From Mesorhizobium sp. M2E.F.Ca.ET.219.01.1.1 (GTDB lineage: Bacteria > Pseudomonadota > Alphaproteobacteria > Rhizobiales > Rhizobiaceae), in contig NZ_SADT02000006.1 of the NCBI RefSeq assembly GCF_004016445.2, positions 186,001-250,000 on the forward strand: a stretch of 64,000 nucleotides of DNA. Direction: 5' to 3'. Positions 54,412 to 62,775 of this stretch are shown in pieces. Position 1 is the first letter of the stretch. The number at the start of each line of letters is the position of its first letter. The translations under genes were made by a program, and so were the position numbers. Below the pieces are notes generated by a model that made no database searches, was not told where the DNA came from, and saw nothing but the letters and a program-made list of their open reading frames with translations.

Positions 54412-54628
54412 GCCCTTCTCCCCGTTCACGGGGAGAAGATGCCGGCAGGCAGATGAGGGGCGGCGCGAACTTCTCAGAGCTTGGCGCTGCCCCTCATCCG
54501 GTCCTTCGGACCACCTTCTCCCCGTGAAACGGGGAGAAGGAAAAAGAGGCGCAAACCTGCGAAATGCTGGCGCTGCCCCTCATCCGTCACTTCGTGACAC
54601 CTTCTCCCCGTGAAACGGGGAGAAGGAA
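54412..54628. repeat. RIME-type palindromic repeats, three copies
   Basis: Three copies of CTTCTCCCCGT facing ACGGGGAGAAG, at 54415-54438, 54514-54540 and 54600-54626; the last two are perfect 12-bp arms around GAA. Before the second and third lies GCTGCCCCTCATCCG plus a small hairpin whose stem differs but still pairs (GGTCC/GGACC at 54500-54512, GTCAC/GTGAC at 54586-54598). The first copy is in the opposite orientation. This is the pattern of Rhizobium intergenic mosaic elements. They lie between the binding protein gene and its permease genes. Confidence 0.88.
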
Positions 54629-54639
54629 GAGGCCAGCGC

Positions 54640-55917
54640 TTACTTCTTGTTCTTGGCCAGCCAGTCCTGCTGTTCCTTGGTCAGGAACTTGGCCCATTCG
54701 TCGGCCACGTCCTTGGCCGGCTTCTGGCCGAGCAGCACTTCCTGGAAGTTCTTGATGGCCACCTGGTCGACGAAGTTGCCGAGGTTTTCCAGATGCGTCG
54801 GCGGCGTCACCATCTCATATTTGGAGCTGTCGCTGAGCTCGGTGAACCAGCCCTTGAACTGCTCGGTCTTGAAATGCGCGTCCTGGTCGGCGCCGTTGTG
54901 GATCGGGATGACGCCGACTTCCTTGGCCCATTCCAGATTATCCTTCGGCGAAAGCAGCGTCGCCATCAGCTTCCAGGTCTCGTCCTTGTGCTGCGAGTTG
55001 GCGAACATCGCCCAGCCGGCATAGCCCAGCGTCGGATAGGATTTGCCGCTCGGGCCCACGGGGAGCGGCGCCACGGCGAAGTCGTCGGCGCTCATCTTGT
55101 CGGCGATGCCGAGCAGCGCGTCGGGATCCTGGTTGAGCATGGCGCAGGTGCCGGAATAGAAGCCTGTCACCGTTTCGTTGAAGCCCCAGCTCACGGCGTC
55201 CTTCGGCGCCAGGCCGTTCTTGTACATGTCGGCCAGCATCTGCAGGCCCTTGACCGAACCCTCGTCATTGATGGTCGACACACCGTCGTCGGTGAAGTAG
55301 CCGCCCTTGCCGTCGGCGATGTTCATGAACATGTGCATGCCGTTGAAGGCGCCGGGGCCGCCTCGCAGGCAGTAGCCATATTTACCGGGGATGGCCGAGA
55401 TCTTCTTGGAGAAGTCGACGAACTCATCCAGCGTTGCCGGCGGACGGTCGAGGCCGGCTTCCTTGAACAGCTTCTTGTTCCAGAACAAAGCGTTCACATA
55501 GTAGCCATAGGGGATCATGAACTGGGTGTTGTTGACGGTCGAGCCGAACTGCTTGGCGCGGTCGCCCAGCGTCTTGGCGTCGTCCCATTTGGCCATATAG
55601 GGGCCGAGGTCCTCGAGCTGGCCGTTATTGGCATAGAGACCCATCCAGCGTTCCGGCATTTCGACGACGTCCGGCGTGTCGCCGGCCTGCACCATGGTGA
55701 GGAATTTTTCGAAGGCCTGGCCCCAGGGCAGCGAGACCACCTCCACCTTGATGCCCGGATTGGCGCTCTCGAATTCGGCGATCTGCTTCTTCAGGAATTC
55801 GGTGCGCGGCGGGCTGGTGATGACCTCGACCAGCTTGATGGTGGTGTCGGCCAGCGCGCCGCTGGCGGAAATCGCCAGGCCGGCGACGGCGGCAAGCATG
55901 AAGGTCAGTCTTTTCAT
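54640..55917 (-). CDS. CUT1 sugar-type ABC substrate-binding protein
   Basis: A 425-residue SBP_bac_1 family protein with signal peptide MKRLTFMLAAVAGLAISAS, cleaved near GALADTT. The mature protein starts IKLVEVITSPPRTEFLKKQI and contains MVQAGDTPDVVEMPERWM and PYGYYVNALFWNKKLFKEAG, typical of CUT1 binding proteins. GGGAGT lies eight bases before the ATG at 55917. It starts 27 bases after the cystathionine-lyase-like gene. The sugar, or sugar-like ligand, is unknown. Confidence 0.9.
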   Translation of the reverse strand: MKRLTFMLAAVAGLAISASGALADTTIKLVEVITSPPRTEFLKKQIAEFESANPGIKVEVVSLPWGQAFEKFLTMVQAGDTPDVVEMPERWMGLYANNGQLEDLGPYMAKWDDAKTLGDRAKQFGSTVNNTQFMIPYGYYVNALFWNKKLFKEAGLDRPPATLDEFVDFSKKISAIPGKYGYCLRGGPGAFNGMHMFMNIADGKGGYFTDDGVSTINDEGSVKGLQMLADMYKNGLAPKDAVSWGFNETVTGFYSGTCAMLNQDPDALLGIADKMSADDFAVAPLPVGPSGKSYPTLGYAGWAMFANSQHKDETWKLMATLLSPKDNLEWAKEVGVIPIHNGADQDAHFKTEQFKGWFTELSDSSKYEMVTPPTHLENLGNFVDQVAIKNFQEVLLGQKPAKDVADEWAKFLTKEQQDWLAKNKK

Positions 55918-55944
55918 GTTCAGGACTCCCATTTTGAACACTCG

Positions 55945-57147
55945 TTATTTTTTTGACTTGTCGAAGGCCTGGACGATGTCGGCCCAGAGATCCTCGACAT
56001 TTTCCAATCCGACATTGAAGCGGATGGTTCGGGGGCTGACGCCGAAGCGCGCCATCGAATTGATGCCCGGTGTCTGCTCGAGCGAAGCCTTTGCCGGCAC
56101 GACCAGGCTTTCATGGCCGCCCCAGCTGACGCCGATGCGGAAGAATTTCAGCGCATCGACGAAAGCCGGGATGTCGACGTCCTCGGTGACCTCGAAAGAG
56201 AACAGGCCAGCGTAGCCGGCTAATGTCTTCTTGCCGGGATGGTTGGAGTAGGCGGGGTGGTTGACGCGCTCGACCTTGCCGTACGCCTTCAGCCGCTCGG
56301 CGAGGATGAGCCCGCTCTTCATGTGATGCGGCAGGCGCAGCGGCAGCGTGCGCAGGCCGCGCAGCAAGAGCCAGCCTTCGAAGGGCGACAGCTTGCCGCC
56401 GAGCTGGGAATAGGTCTGCTCGTTGATGTGCTTGATGTGGGCGGCCGAGCCCGCCACCACGCCGGCGACGGTGTCGCTGTGGCCGCTCAGATATTTCGAG
56501 GCCGAATGCAGCACGAGATCGACGCCATGCGTGATCGGCTTCTGGAATACTGGCGAGGCCCAGGAATTGTCGATGGTGGTGACGATGCCCTGTTCCTTCG
56601 CCAGCCGGGCAAGATGCCCGATATCCTGCAGCTCGAACATCATCGAGGTCGGGCTTTCGAGGTAGAGCAGCTTGGCGCCGGGAAGTGCCGCGGCGACCGC
56701 ATCGGGATCGGAACCGTCGACATAGTCGACCTTGATGTGAAGGCGCGGGAACAGCCGCTCGAACAGCCGGTAGGCATCGCCATAGCAATTGCGCACCACA
56801 ACCATGCGCTCGCCGGCGCCGACGAAGGCGAGCACGGTCGCGCTGATCGCCGCCATGCCGCTGGAGAAGCCGCGCGCGGCTTCGGCCCCTTCGAGCGCCG
56901 CCACGCGCGCCTCGAACTCCATCACCGTGGGATTGTCGCCGCGCGAATAGATCGGCTGCTTCCTCCTGCCGGCGAAGGTGTCGGCCATGTCGGCGTAATT
57001 GGCGAAGGTGAAGAGCGAGGTCTGGTAGATCGGCGGCACCACCGCGCCGCCGGGAAACGGATCGTCATGCGCGAGCAGCGTCGCCGCCTCGCCGAGATAG
57101 TCGCTGGCCAGGGAGGCCGGGTCGAAAGTGTTGGGCTGCTCGTTCAT
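55945..57147 (-). CDS. Cys/Met metabolism PLP enzyme (cystathionine lyase/gamma-synthase-like)
   Basis: A 400-residue fold-type I PLP enzyme. It shows YSRGDNPTVMEFEARVAALEGAE, SSGMAAISATVLAFV, and the PLP lysine in HSASKYLSGHSD (about residue 219), with NPGINSMARFGVS-like PGINSMARFGVSPRTIRFNVG near the end. It could be a C-S lyase or a synthase. The start overlaps the FadR-type regulator stop (ATGA), and a sugar-type ABC transporter follows. That pairing suggests breakdown of an imported sulfur- or amino-containing compound rather than housekeeping methionine synthesis. Confidence 0.88.
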   Translation of the reverse strand: MNEQPNTFDPASLASDYLGEAATLLAHDDPFPGGAVVPPIYQTSLFTFANYADMADTFAGRRKQPIYSRGDNPTVMEFEARVAALEGAEAARGFSSGMAAISATVLAFVGAGERMVVVRNCYGDAYRLFERLFPRLHIKVDYVDGSDPDAVAAALPGAKLLYLESPTSMMFELQDIGHLARLAKEQGIVTTIDNSWASPVFQKPITHGVDLVLHSASKYLSGHSDTVAGVVAGSAAHIKHINEQTYSQLGGKLSPFEGWLLLRGLRTLPLRLPHHMKSGLILAERLKAYGKVERVNHPAYSNHPGKKTLAGYAGLFSFEVTEDVDIPAFVDALKFFRIGVSWGGHESLVVPAKASLEQTPGINSMARFGVSPRTIRFNVGLENVEDLWADIVQAFDKSKK

Positions 57148-57875
57148 CTGCGGTCCGAAAGTTTGAGGTTGGCTGCGCCGCGCTTCAGATCGTCCTCGAC
57201 GGTGGCGATAAGCTTCAGCGCTTCGGCGCGGGCGCCTTCGGGGTCATGCGCGGCGATGCAATTGAAGATGGTGCGGTGATAAGGAAAGCTGGCATGGCCG
57301 AAATCGCGCACGCCGAGCGGATGTTCCCAGAAGCGGTGGAACATCTCGTACATGGCGGCGATGATCTGCTCGAAGAGCGGGTTGCCGGAGGCGCGGAAGA
57401 CCGCCTGGTGGAATTCCCAATCCTCCTCCGAGGACATGCCGTCGCGAGTCTGGAAGGCCTCCTCCATGAGGTCGAGCTTGCGCTCGATCTCGGCGAGCTC
57501 GGCCTTGCCGGCACGAATGGCGCAAAGCGCGGCCGCCTCCGCCTCCAGCGCGCGGCGGATCTCCAGCGTCGCCATCAGGCCAGCGAAGTCGTTGCCGCCG
57601 GCGAGCGTCAGCGGCATATGCAGCATATCGGGCGAGACGGCGGCCTTGAGATAGGTGCCAGAGCCCTGGCGCCGCTCGACGAGGCCCAGCCCTTCCCAGC
57701 GGGTGAGGGCCTCGCGCACGGTGTTGCGGCTGACCTTGAGGCGTTCGGCCAGAATGCGCTCGGTCGGCAGTTTTTCGCCCGGCCCCAGAGCCTCCTGCCG
57801 CACGAATCCCGCCAATGCCTTCAGCACCGCGTCATCGCGGGCCGTCGTCTGGATCGGGGGCAAAAGATCGGTCAA
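57144..57875 (-). CDS. FadR-subfamily GntR regulator
   Basis: A 243-residue regulator with the GntR winged helix at about 35-75 (KLPTERILAERLKVSRNTVR then EALTRWEGLGLVERRQGSGT) and an FCD ligand domain rich in helices (DFAGLMATLEIRRALEAEAA). The His of the usual FCD metal site is visible in EFHQAVFRAS and PYHRTIFNCI. The start codon appears to be TTG at 57875 with no strong ribosome site, so the exact start is uncertain. It heads an operon with the PLP enzyme and ABC transporter. An operator of FadR form lies 26 bases upstream, suggesting autoregulation. Confidence 0.87.
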   Translation of the reverse strand: MTDLLPPIQTTARDDAVLKALAGFVRQEALGPGEKLPTERILAERLKVSRNTVREALTRWEGLGLVERRQGSGTYLKAAVSPDMLHMPLTLAGGNDFAGLMATLEIRRALEAEAAALCAIRAGKAELAEIERKLDLMEEAFQTRDGMSSEEDWEFHQAVFRASGNPLFEQIIAAMYEMFHRFWEHPLGVRDFGHASFPYHRTIFNCIAAHDPEGARAEALKLIATVEDDLKRGAANLKLSDRR

Positions 57876-57892
57876 GCCGGCTGCGCCTAAAG

Positions 57893-57911
57893 TGGTTCAA
57901 TGGTCCAACCA
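57893..57911. promoter_or_regulatory. FadR-type operator TGGTTCAATGGTCCAACCA
   Basis: Contains TGGTCCAACCA (57901-57911), which matches the FadR-subfamily pattern TGGT-N3-ACCA exactly, plus an added upstream half TGGTTCAA. It lies just upstream of the FadR-type gene. Confidence 0.55.
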
Positions 57912-57996
57912 ATTTCTGCACAGGCGGAAAGATGAGTCAACAGTCGAAATGGGCAGGGGCTGGACAGCGCGGATACGCGCCATCCACCCCGTCATA

Positions 57997-58704
57997 TCAG
58001 GCGGGGATACGCTTTGGCTCGGCAGCCCTGCGCTCCTGGCGCCAGCGCGCGAACATTTCCTCGCGGACCCGCCGCGAACCCAAAAGCCGCTCCTTGGCTT
58101 CCGCCAGGACAGAAGGCGAGGCCTCGGCCGGCGTGCCGGAGCTGAAGGGTGGCGCCGGCGCGTATTCAAGCGAGAGCTGCACGATTTCCGCTTCCGCCTG
58201 TCCGAGCAGTCTTGCGACCAGCGCCAAGCCGAAATCGATCCCCGAGGTGACGCCACCGGCGGTGATCAGCTTGCCGTCCTCGACGATCCGCGCATCGACG
58301 GGGATCGCGCCGAACTCTTCAAGGAAATCATGGGCATACCAGTGCGTGGTGGCGCGCTTGCCCTTGAGCAATCCGGCCGCGCCGAGCACCAGGGCGCCGC
58401 TGCACACCGAGGTGATGTAGCGCGCCTGCGCGGCGCGCTCCCAGACGAAATCGAGAACAGCCTTATCCTCGAGCAGCGCGTTGACGCCGCCACCGCCCGG
58501 AATGCACAGCACGTCGAGAGGCGGGCAATCGTCGAAGGTCGCTGTGGGAGTCAGGGAAAGCCGCGTCGACGACATCACCGGATTGCGATCCTTCCAGATC
58601 AGTTCCACCTCGGCGCCCTTGGCCGTTGCCAGGACTTCGTAAGGCCCAGTGAGGTCGAGCTGCTGGACATTGGGGAAGACGAGAATGCCGAAACGAAGGC
58701 TCAT
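57997..58704 (-). CDS. inhA: DJ-1/PfpI family protein, isonitrile hydratase-like
   Basis: A 235-residue DJ-1/PfpI protein strongly resembling isonitrile hydratase of Pseudomonas putida, which turns isonitriles into N-formamides. Shared stretches include FPNVQQLDLTGPYEVLA, PPLDVLCIPGGGGVNAL, the nucleophile elbow TSVCSGALVLGAAGLL with its cysteine near residue 102, KRATTHW and LEYAPAPPF. GGAG lies six bases before the ATG at 58704. It is divergent from a GlxA-type regulator that contains the same kind of domain, so they likely form a regulator-enzyme pair. The substrate remains to be shown. Confidence 0.78.
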   Translation of the reverse strand: MSLRFGILVFPNVQQLDLTGPYEVLATAKGAEVELIWKDRNPVMSSTRLSLTPTATFDDCPPLDVLCIPGGGGVNALLEDKAVLDFVWERAAQARYITSVCSGALVLGAAGLLKGKRATTHWYAHDFLEEFGAIPVDARIVEDGKLITAGGVTSGIDFGLALVARLLGQAEAEIVQLSLEYAPAPPFSSGTPAEASPSVLAEAKERLLGSRRVREEMFARWRQERRAAEPKRIPA

Positions 58705-58718
58705 GGAAATCTCCACAG

Positions 58719-58757
58719 TTTGACTTGAGCAGGTTGACTTTGGGGGCAGGTTGACTT
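58719..58757. repeat. Three short direct repeats TTGACTT in divergent promoter
   Basis: TTGACTT occurs at 58720-58726, 58734-58740 and 58751-58757; the last two share AGGTTGACTT. They lie between the isonitrile-hydratase-like and GlxA-type genes and could be binding sites for the AraC-type regulator. Confidence 0.4.
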
Positions 58758-58821
58758 CGGGCAATCTACGGCATCATGCTTTGGCCCGATCGCCAATCAT
58801 CCCTCGTTTCAGGCCAAAGCC

Positions 58822-59769
58822 ATGCGCCGCATCGAAATCCTCGCCTATCCCGATATCCAGCTTCTCGACGTCAGCGGACCGCTTCAGGTTTTCGCCAGCG
58901 CCAACGACTTCAGGACGCAGGCCGGCGAAGCGGCCGCCTACGACGCCGTCGTCGTCGGCGCTTCGCCGCGAATCAGGACATCGTCCGGCCTGGTATTGGA
59001 AGCAGCAGCGCTGCCGGCGCACGGGACCGAGATCGACACGGTGATCGTGCCTGGCGGTTGGGGCGTCAACGCGGCCTGCGAGGAGGCTGAGCTGGTGCAG
59101 TGGATCATCGGCCGCTCGCGCGATGCGACGCGAACCGCCTCCGTCTGCAGCGGCGCCATGCTGCTGGCCGAGGCCGGCCTGCTCGACGGCCGCCGCGCGG
59201 TCACCCATTGGGGCCGCTGCGCGGAGTTCTCCAAGCGCTTTCCAAGGGTTCGGCTCGACCCAGACCCGATCTTCATCCGCGACGGCAATGTGTGGACATC
59301 GGCCGGCGTGACGTCGGGCATTGATCTCGCGCTTTCCTTCGTCGAGGCCGACCTTGGCCGGCGCATGGCGCTGGCGGTGGCGCGCGAGCTGGTCGTCTTC
59401 CTGAAACGCCCAGGCGGCCAGGCGCAGTTCAGCCAGACCCTCAAACTGCAGGAAGGCGACGGGCGCTTCGACCGGCTGCATGGCTGGATCCTGGACAATC
59501 TCAGCACCGATCTCTCGCTGGAGCAATTGGCCGACCGCGCCAATATGAGCCGGCGCAGTTTCTCGCGGCACTACCAGGAGGCGACCGGGCGGACACCCGC
59601 GCGCGCCGTCGAGGAGATCCGGATCGAAGCAGCGCGGCGGATGCTGGAGCGGGGACAGACCGTCGGCCAGACGGCCCGTCGCTGCGGCTTCGGTTCCGAG
59701 GAAACGATGCGGCGCGGCTTTCTACGCGTCCTCGGCACCAACCCGCGCGACTACCGCGAGCGCTTCTGA
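58822..59769 (+). CDS. GlxA-type transcriptional regulator (DJ-1 domain plus AraC HTH)
   Basis: A 315-residue regulator. Residues about 1-185 form a DJ-1/PfpI-like domain (RIEILAYPDIQLLDVSGPLQ, TVIVPGGWGVNAAC, ASVCSGAMLLAEAGLL-like TASVCSGAMLLAEAGLL, RAVTHWG). Residues about 215-315 form an AraC helix-turn-helix pair (LSLEQLADRANMSRRSFSRH and GQTVGQTARRCGFGSEETMR). It is divergent from the isonitrile-hydratase-like gene and probably activates it. GlxA-type proteins sense small nitrogen compounds in other bacteria. Confidence 0.9.
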   Translation: MRRIEILAYPDIQLLDVSGPLQVFASANDFRTQAGEAAAYDAVVVGASPRIRTSSGLVLEAAALPAHGTEIDTVIVPGGWGVNAACEEAELVQWIIGRSRDATRTASVCSGAMLLAEAGLLDGRRAVTHWGRCAEFSKRFPRVRLDPDPIFIRDGNVWTSAGVTSGIDLALSFVEADLGRRMALAVARELVVFLKRPGGQAQFSQTLKLQEGDGRFDRLHGWILDNLSTDLSLEQLADRANMSRRSFSRHYQEATGRTPARAVEEIRIEAARRMLERGQTVGQTARRCGFGSEETMRRGFLRVLGTNPRDYRERF

Positions 59770-59975
59770 GCGCGATCGCTCGCGCCATGAAGCTGGGCTC
59801 AGCGATGTGACGCGCCGGAACTCGCGGTTGAAATTCGATTTCGTCTGGAGATAGATACGAGCATAGCGAAGGGCGGGCTGATCGACCTGATACGCGAGAA
59901 TCTGCAACGGAGCTTGCAGGGCCCTATGTGATCTCGGCCTGCGCGAAAGGACTTCCGTGGCCTCCGGGCGTGATC

Positions 59976-60635
59976 TTACAGCGCCGCCGGCAAAGGCCCA
60001 ATCGCCGCAAGGCCGGCTTCCGTCAGCGCGTAGACGCCGCGCTCGGCCCTGGCGAACCAGCCATAGTAATTGTGTAGAAGGATGCTGGCCGCACGTGGCG
60101 AAAGCGTCTTCAGGTCGCGCGGCCGTTTCGGGCCGTCGGCCATGGCGGCGGCGCAGGCGAGCGCCTCCTGCCGGTAGGCGGTCATGATCGGCTTCTTGCG
60201 CGTGCTGCCGCCGATCGACGGATCGCCCTTGCGGCGGTGATGCTCCTCGACCAGGCGCGAGCGCCGCCGCGGGTCGCGGCGCGGCGGCAAGGCGGCGGGG
60301 CTGAGCAGCAGCTCCACCTCACCCTCGGCGCTGACGCCGAGCAGGCCGAAGCCGAGGCGACGACAAAGCGCGCGGAAGCGTCGGTCGTGTTCCCGGCCCT
60401 TGCCGCGGGCCGACATCAAGGCGGCGAGCCACACTTCGTCACAGGCCGCTGCACGGTCGACGGCTTGCAGGACCAGCTCGAGGTTGAATTGCAGCTTGAG
60501 CTCGCAGATGACGACAACCGGCGGCTCGCCATCGCGCACGCCGACCACGTCGCAGCCGCCGACCTCGCCCTTGACGGCGAAATCCATGCTCTCGAGGAAC
60601 CGCTTCACCGGCTCGTAGAGGGAAGTCTCCTGCAT
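59976..60635 (-). CDS. DUF2161 protein (PD-(D/E)XK nuclease-like fold)
   Basis: A 219-residue protein with an N-terminal ETSLYEPVKRFLESMDFAVKGE, then GGCDVVGVRDG and VVICELKLQFN, which supply the D...ExK residues of the PD-(D/E)XK phosphodiesterase fold (about Asp29, Glu45, Lys47). The C-terminal part is a winged-helix-like segment (AASILLHNYYGWFARAERGV). Its role is not known. It stands alone between the GlxA gene and the fuconate operon and shows no toxin-antitoxin or restriction partner. Confidence 0.78.
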   Translation of the reverse strand: MQETSLYEPVKRFLESMDFAVKGEVGGCDVVGVRDGEPPVVVICELKLQFNLELVLQAVDRAAACDEVWLAALMSARGKGREHDRRFRALCRRLGFGLLGVSAEGEVELLLSPAALPPRRDPRRRSRLVEEHHRRKGDPSIGGSTRKKPIMTAYRQEALACAAAMADGPKRPRDLKTLSPRAASILLHNYYGWFARAERGVYALTEAGLAAIGPLPAAL

Positions 60636-60701
60636 GCGACAGGCATAGCCGATTCGCGGCTGGTCGGCCCAGCGGCACCATTGGCGTCACGGGGACAGAT
60701 G

Positions 60702-61979
60702 TCAGGCGCGATGCAGATAATCCTCAATCGACTTGGCCTTCATCTCGATCGAGAAACCGGGCGCCTGGGGCGGCATATAGGCGGCATCGCGGATGACGCA
60801 GGGCTCCAGGAAATGCTCGTGCAGGTGGTCGACATATTCGATGACCCGCCCGTCCTTGCTGCCTGACACCGCAACATAGTCGATCATCGACAGGTGCTGA
60901 ACATATTCGCATAGGCCGACGCCGCCGGCATGCGGCCAGACCGGCAGGCCGAACTTGGCGGCGATCAGAAGCACGGCCAGCACTTCGTTCAGTCCGCCCA
61001 TGCGGCAGGAATCGATCTGCACGACGTCGATCGCGCCGCCGGCGATGAACTGCTTGAACATGATGCGGTTCTGGCACATCTCGCCGGTCGCGACCTTGAT
61101 CGGCGCGACAGCCTTGCGGATCTTGGCATGGCCAGCGACATCGTCGGGACTGGTCGGCTCCTCGATGAAGAAGGGCTTGGCGAAGGCGAGGTCCTTCAGC
61201 CAGTCGATCGCCTGATCGACCTCCCACACCTGGTTGGCGTCGATCATCAGGTACCGGTCCGGACCGATCACCTCGCGGGCGATCCGCAAGCGCCGGATGT
61301 CGTCGGCACGGTCGCGGCCGACCTTCAGCTTGATGTGGTTGAAGCCATCGTCGACCGCTTCCTGGCAGAGGCGCCTGAGCTTGTCGTCGGGGTAGCCCAG
61401 CCAGCCGGCCGAAGTGGTGTAGCAGGCATAGCCTTCGCGCTCGAGCGTGGCGATGCGGCCAGCCTTGCCGGCCTCGGCCTTCTTCAAAATCTCAAGCGCT
61501 CCAGCCGGCGTGATGGCGTCGGTGAGATAGCGGAAGTCGACGATGCGCAGGATCTCCTCCGGGCTCATCTCGCCGACGAGGCGCCAGACCGGCTTGCCGG
61601 CCTCCTTGGCCCACAGGTCCCAGACCGCGTTGACCACCGCGCCGACCGCCAGATGCATGGCGCCCTTATCGGGCCCGATCCAGCGCAACTGGCTGTCGCC
61701 GGTCACGTGATGCCAGAAACGGCCGGGATCCTGCTTCACCCAGTCGAGGTCGAGCCCGACGACGAGATGGCGCAGCGCCTCGATCGCCGCACAGCAGATC
61801 TCGTTGCCACGGCCGATGGTGAAGGTGAGGCCATGGCCTTTCAGCGACGGCACATCGGTGTCGAGGATGACATAGGCGGCCGAGTAATCCGGGTCCGGAT
61901 TCATCGCGTCCGAGCCGTCGAGGCTTTGCGACGTCGGGAAGCGCAGGTCGAAGGTTCTGAGGTTTGTGATTTTCGTCAT
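60702..61979 (-). CDS. L-fuconate dehydratase (enolase superfamily)
   Basis: A 425-residue enolase-superfamily enzyme that would remove water from L-fuconate to give 2-keto-3-deoxy-L-fuconate. The fuconate dehydratase landmarks are all present: FNHIKLKVG (catalytic Lys, about 217-221), LMIDANQVW (first metal Asp), PFFIEEPTSPDD, VATGEMCQNRIMFKQF, and WPHAGGVGLCEYVQH (general-acid His). Length fits. It is the last gene of an operon with an SDR, a MaoC-like protein and an oxidoreductase. Activity on related sugar acids is possible. Confidence 0.88.
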   Translation of the reverse strand: MTKITNLRTFDLRFPTSQSLDGSDAMNPDPDYSAAYVILDTDVPSLKGHGLTFTIGRGNEICCAAIEALRHLVVGLDLDWVKQDPGRFWHHVTGDSQLRWIGPDKGAMHLAVGAVVNAVWDLWAKEAGKPVWRLVGEMSPEEILRIVDFRYLTDAITPAGALEILKKAEAGKAGRIATLEREGYACYTTSAGWLGYPDDKLRRLCQEAVDDGFNHIKLKVGRDRADDIRRLRIAREVIGPDRYLMIDANQVWEVDQAIDWLKDLAFAKPFFIEEPTSPDDVAGHAKIRKAVAPIKVATGEMCQNRIMFKQFIAGGAIDVVQIDSCRMGGLNEVLAVLLIAAKFGLPVWPHAGGVGLCEYVQHLSMIDYVAVSGSKDGRVIEYVDHLHEHFLEPCVIRDAAYMPPQAPGFSIEMKAKSIEDYLHRA

Positions 61980-62026
61980 TGCTGCCTCGTGCTGGCCTGC
62001 CTCGTCATTGGATCGCCGGACAGGCC

Positions 62027-62758
62027 TCAGATCGACCAGCCGCCGTCGATGTTGTAGGCCTGTCCGGTCGTATAAGTCGCGCCGGCGAGATAGACAGCGA
62101 GATCGGCGATCTCTTCCGGCGTGCCGATCCTACCCATCGGCTGGCGGGCGATGAAGGCCGCGCGCGCCGCCTCATAGTCGCCCTGCGCCTGCATGCGGCC
62201 CTGAAGCGAGGGGCTCTCCACCGTGCCCGGGCAGATGGCGTTGCAGCGGACGCCCTTGGCGACATAGTCGGCGGCAATCGACTTGGTCAGGCCGATAACG
62301 GCGGCCTTGGTGACGCCGTAAGCAAAGCGGTTCGGCACGCCCTTGGGCGCGCCGGCAACCGAGGACATGTTGATGATCGCTCCGTCGCCGCGCTCCAGCA
62401 TGCCGGGCAGCACGGCGCGGATGGTGCGGATCATGGCGCGCACATTGAGGTTGAAGGCGAAGTCGAGATCCTCGTCCTTCATCTCGAGGATCGAACCGGC
62501 ATGGACGAAGCCGGCGCAGTTGAACAGCACGTCGACGCGGCCGATCTCGGCGAAGGCGGCCTTTACCGCCTCGTCATTCAGCACATCGAGTTTTCGCGTC
62601 CTGACCCCGGACGTCTTCGCGAGTTCGGCCAGGGCCGCCTCGTTGATGTCGGTGGCGTGGACGATGGCGCCGGCCTTGGCGAAGGCCAGCGCGCTTGCCC
62701 GTCCGATGCCCTGCGCGGCCGCCGTGACGACCACGACCTTGCCTGTGATGTCAGCCAT
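62027..62758 (-). CDS. Short-chain dehydrogenase, likely 2-keto-3-deoxy-L-fuconate dehydrogenase
   Basis: A 243-residue SDR: VVTAAAQGIGRASALAFA (coenzyme loop), HATDINEAAL with acidic residue for NAD, FNCAGFVHAGSI, MSSVAGAPKGVPNRFAYGVT with the catalytic Ser and Tyr, and YNIDGGWSI at the end. The TAAAQGIG opening is characteristic of the branch that oxidises 2-keto-3-deoxy-L-fuconate in Xanthomonas-type L-fucose breakdown. The adjacent L-fuconate dehydratase supports that. The start at 62758 was chosen because the frame continues open into the MaoC gene. Confidence 0.87.
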   Translation of the reverse strand: MADITGKVVVVTAAAQGIGRASALAFAKAGAIVHATDINEAALAELAKTSGVRTRKLDVLNDEAVKAAFAEIGRVDVLFNCAGFVHAGSILEMKDEDLDFAFNLNVRAMIRTIRAVLPGMLERGDGAIINMSSVAGAPKGVPNRFAYGVTKAAVIGLTKSIAADYVAKGVRCNAICPGTVESPSLQGRMQAQGDYEAARAAFIARQPMGRIGTPEEIADLAVYLAGATYTTGQAYNIDGGWSI

Positions 62759-62775
62759 TCTTCTGTCTCCGTCTT

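Noticed and set aside
54412..54628. Repeats considered as a CRISPR array
   Set aside because: Only three palindromic copies in mixed orientation with repeated, not unique, sequence between them; fits RIME elements.
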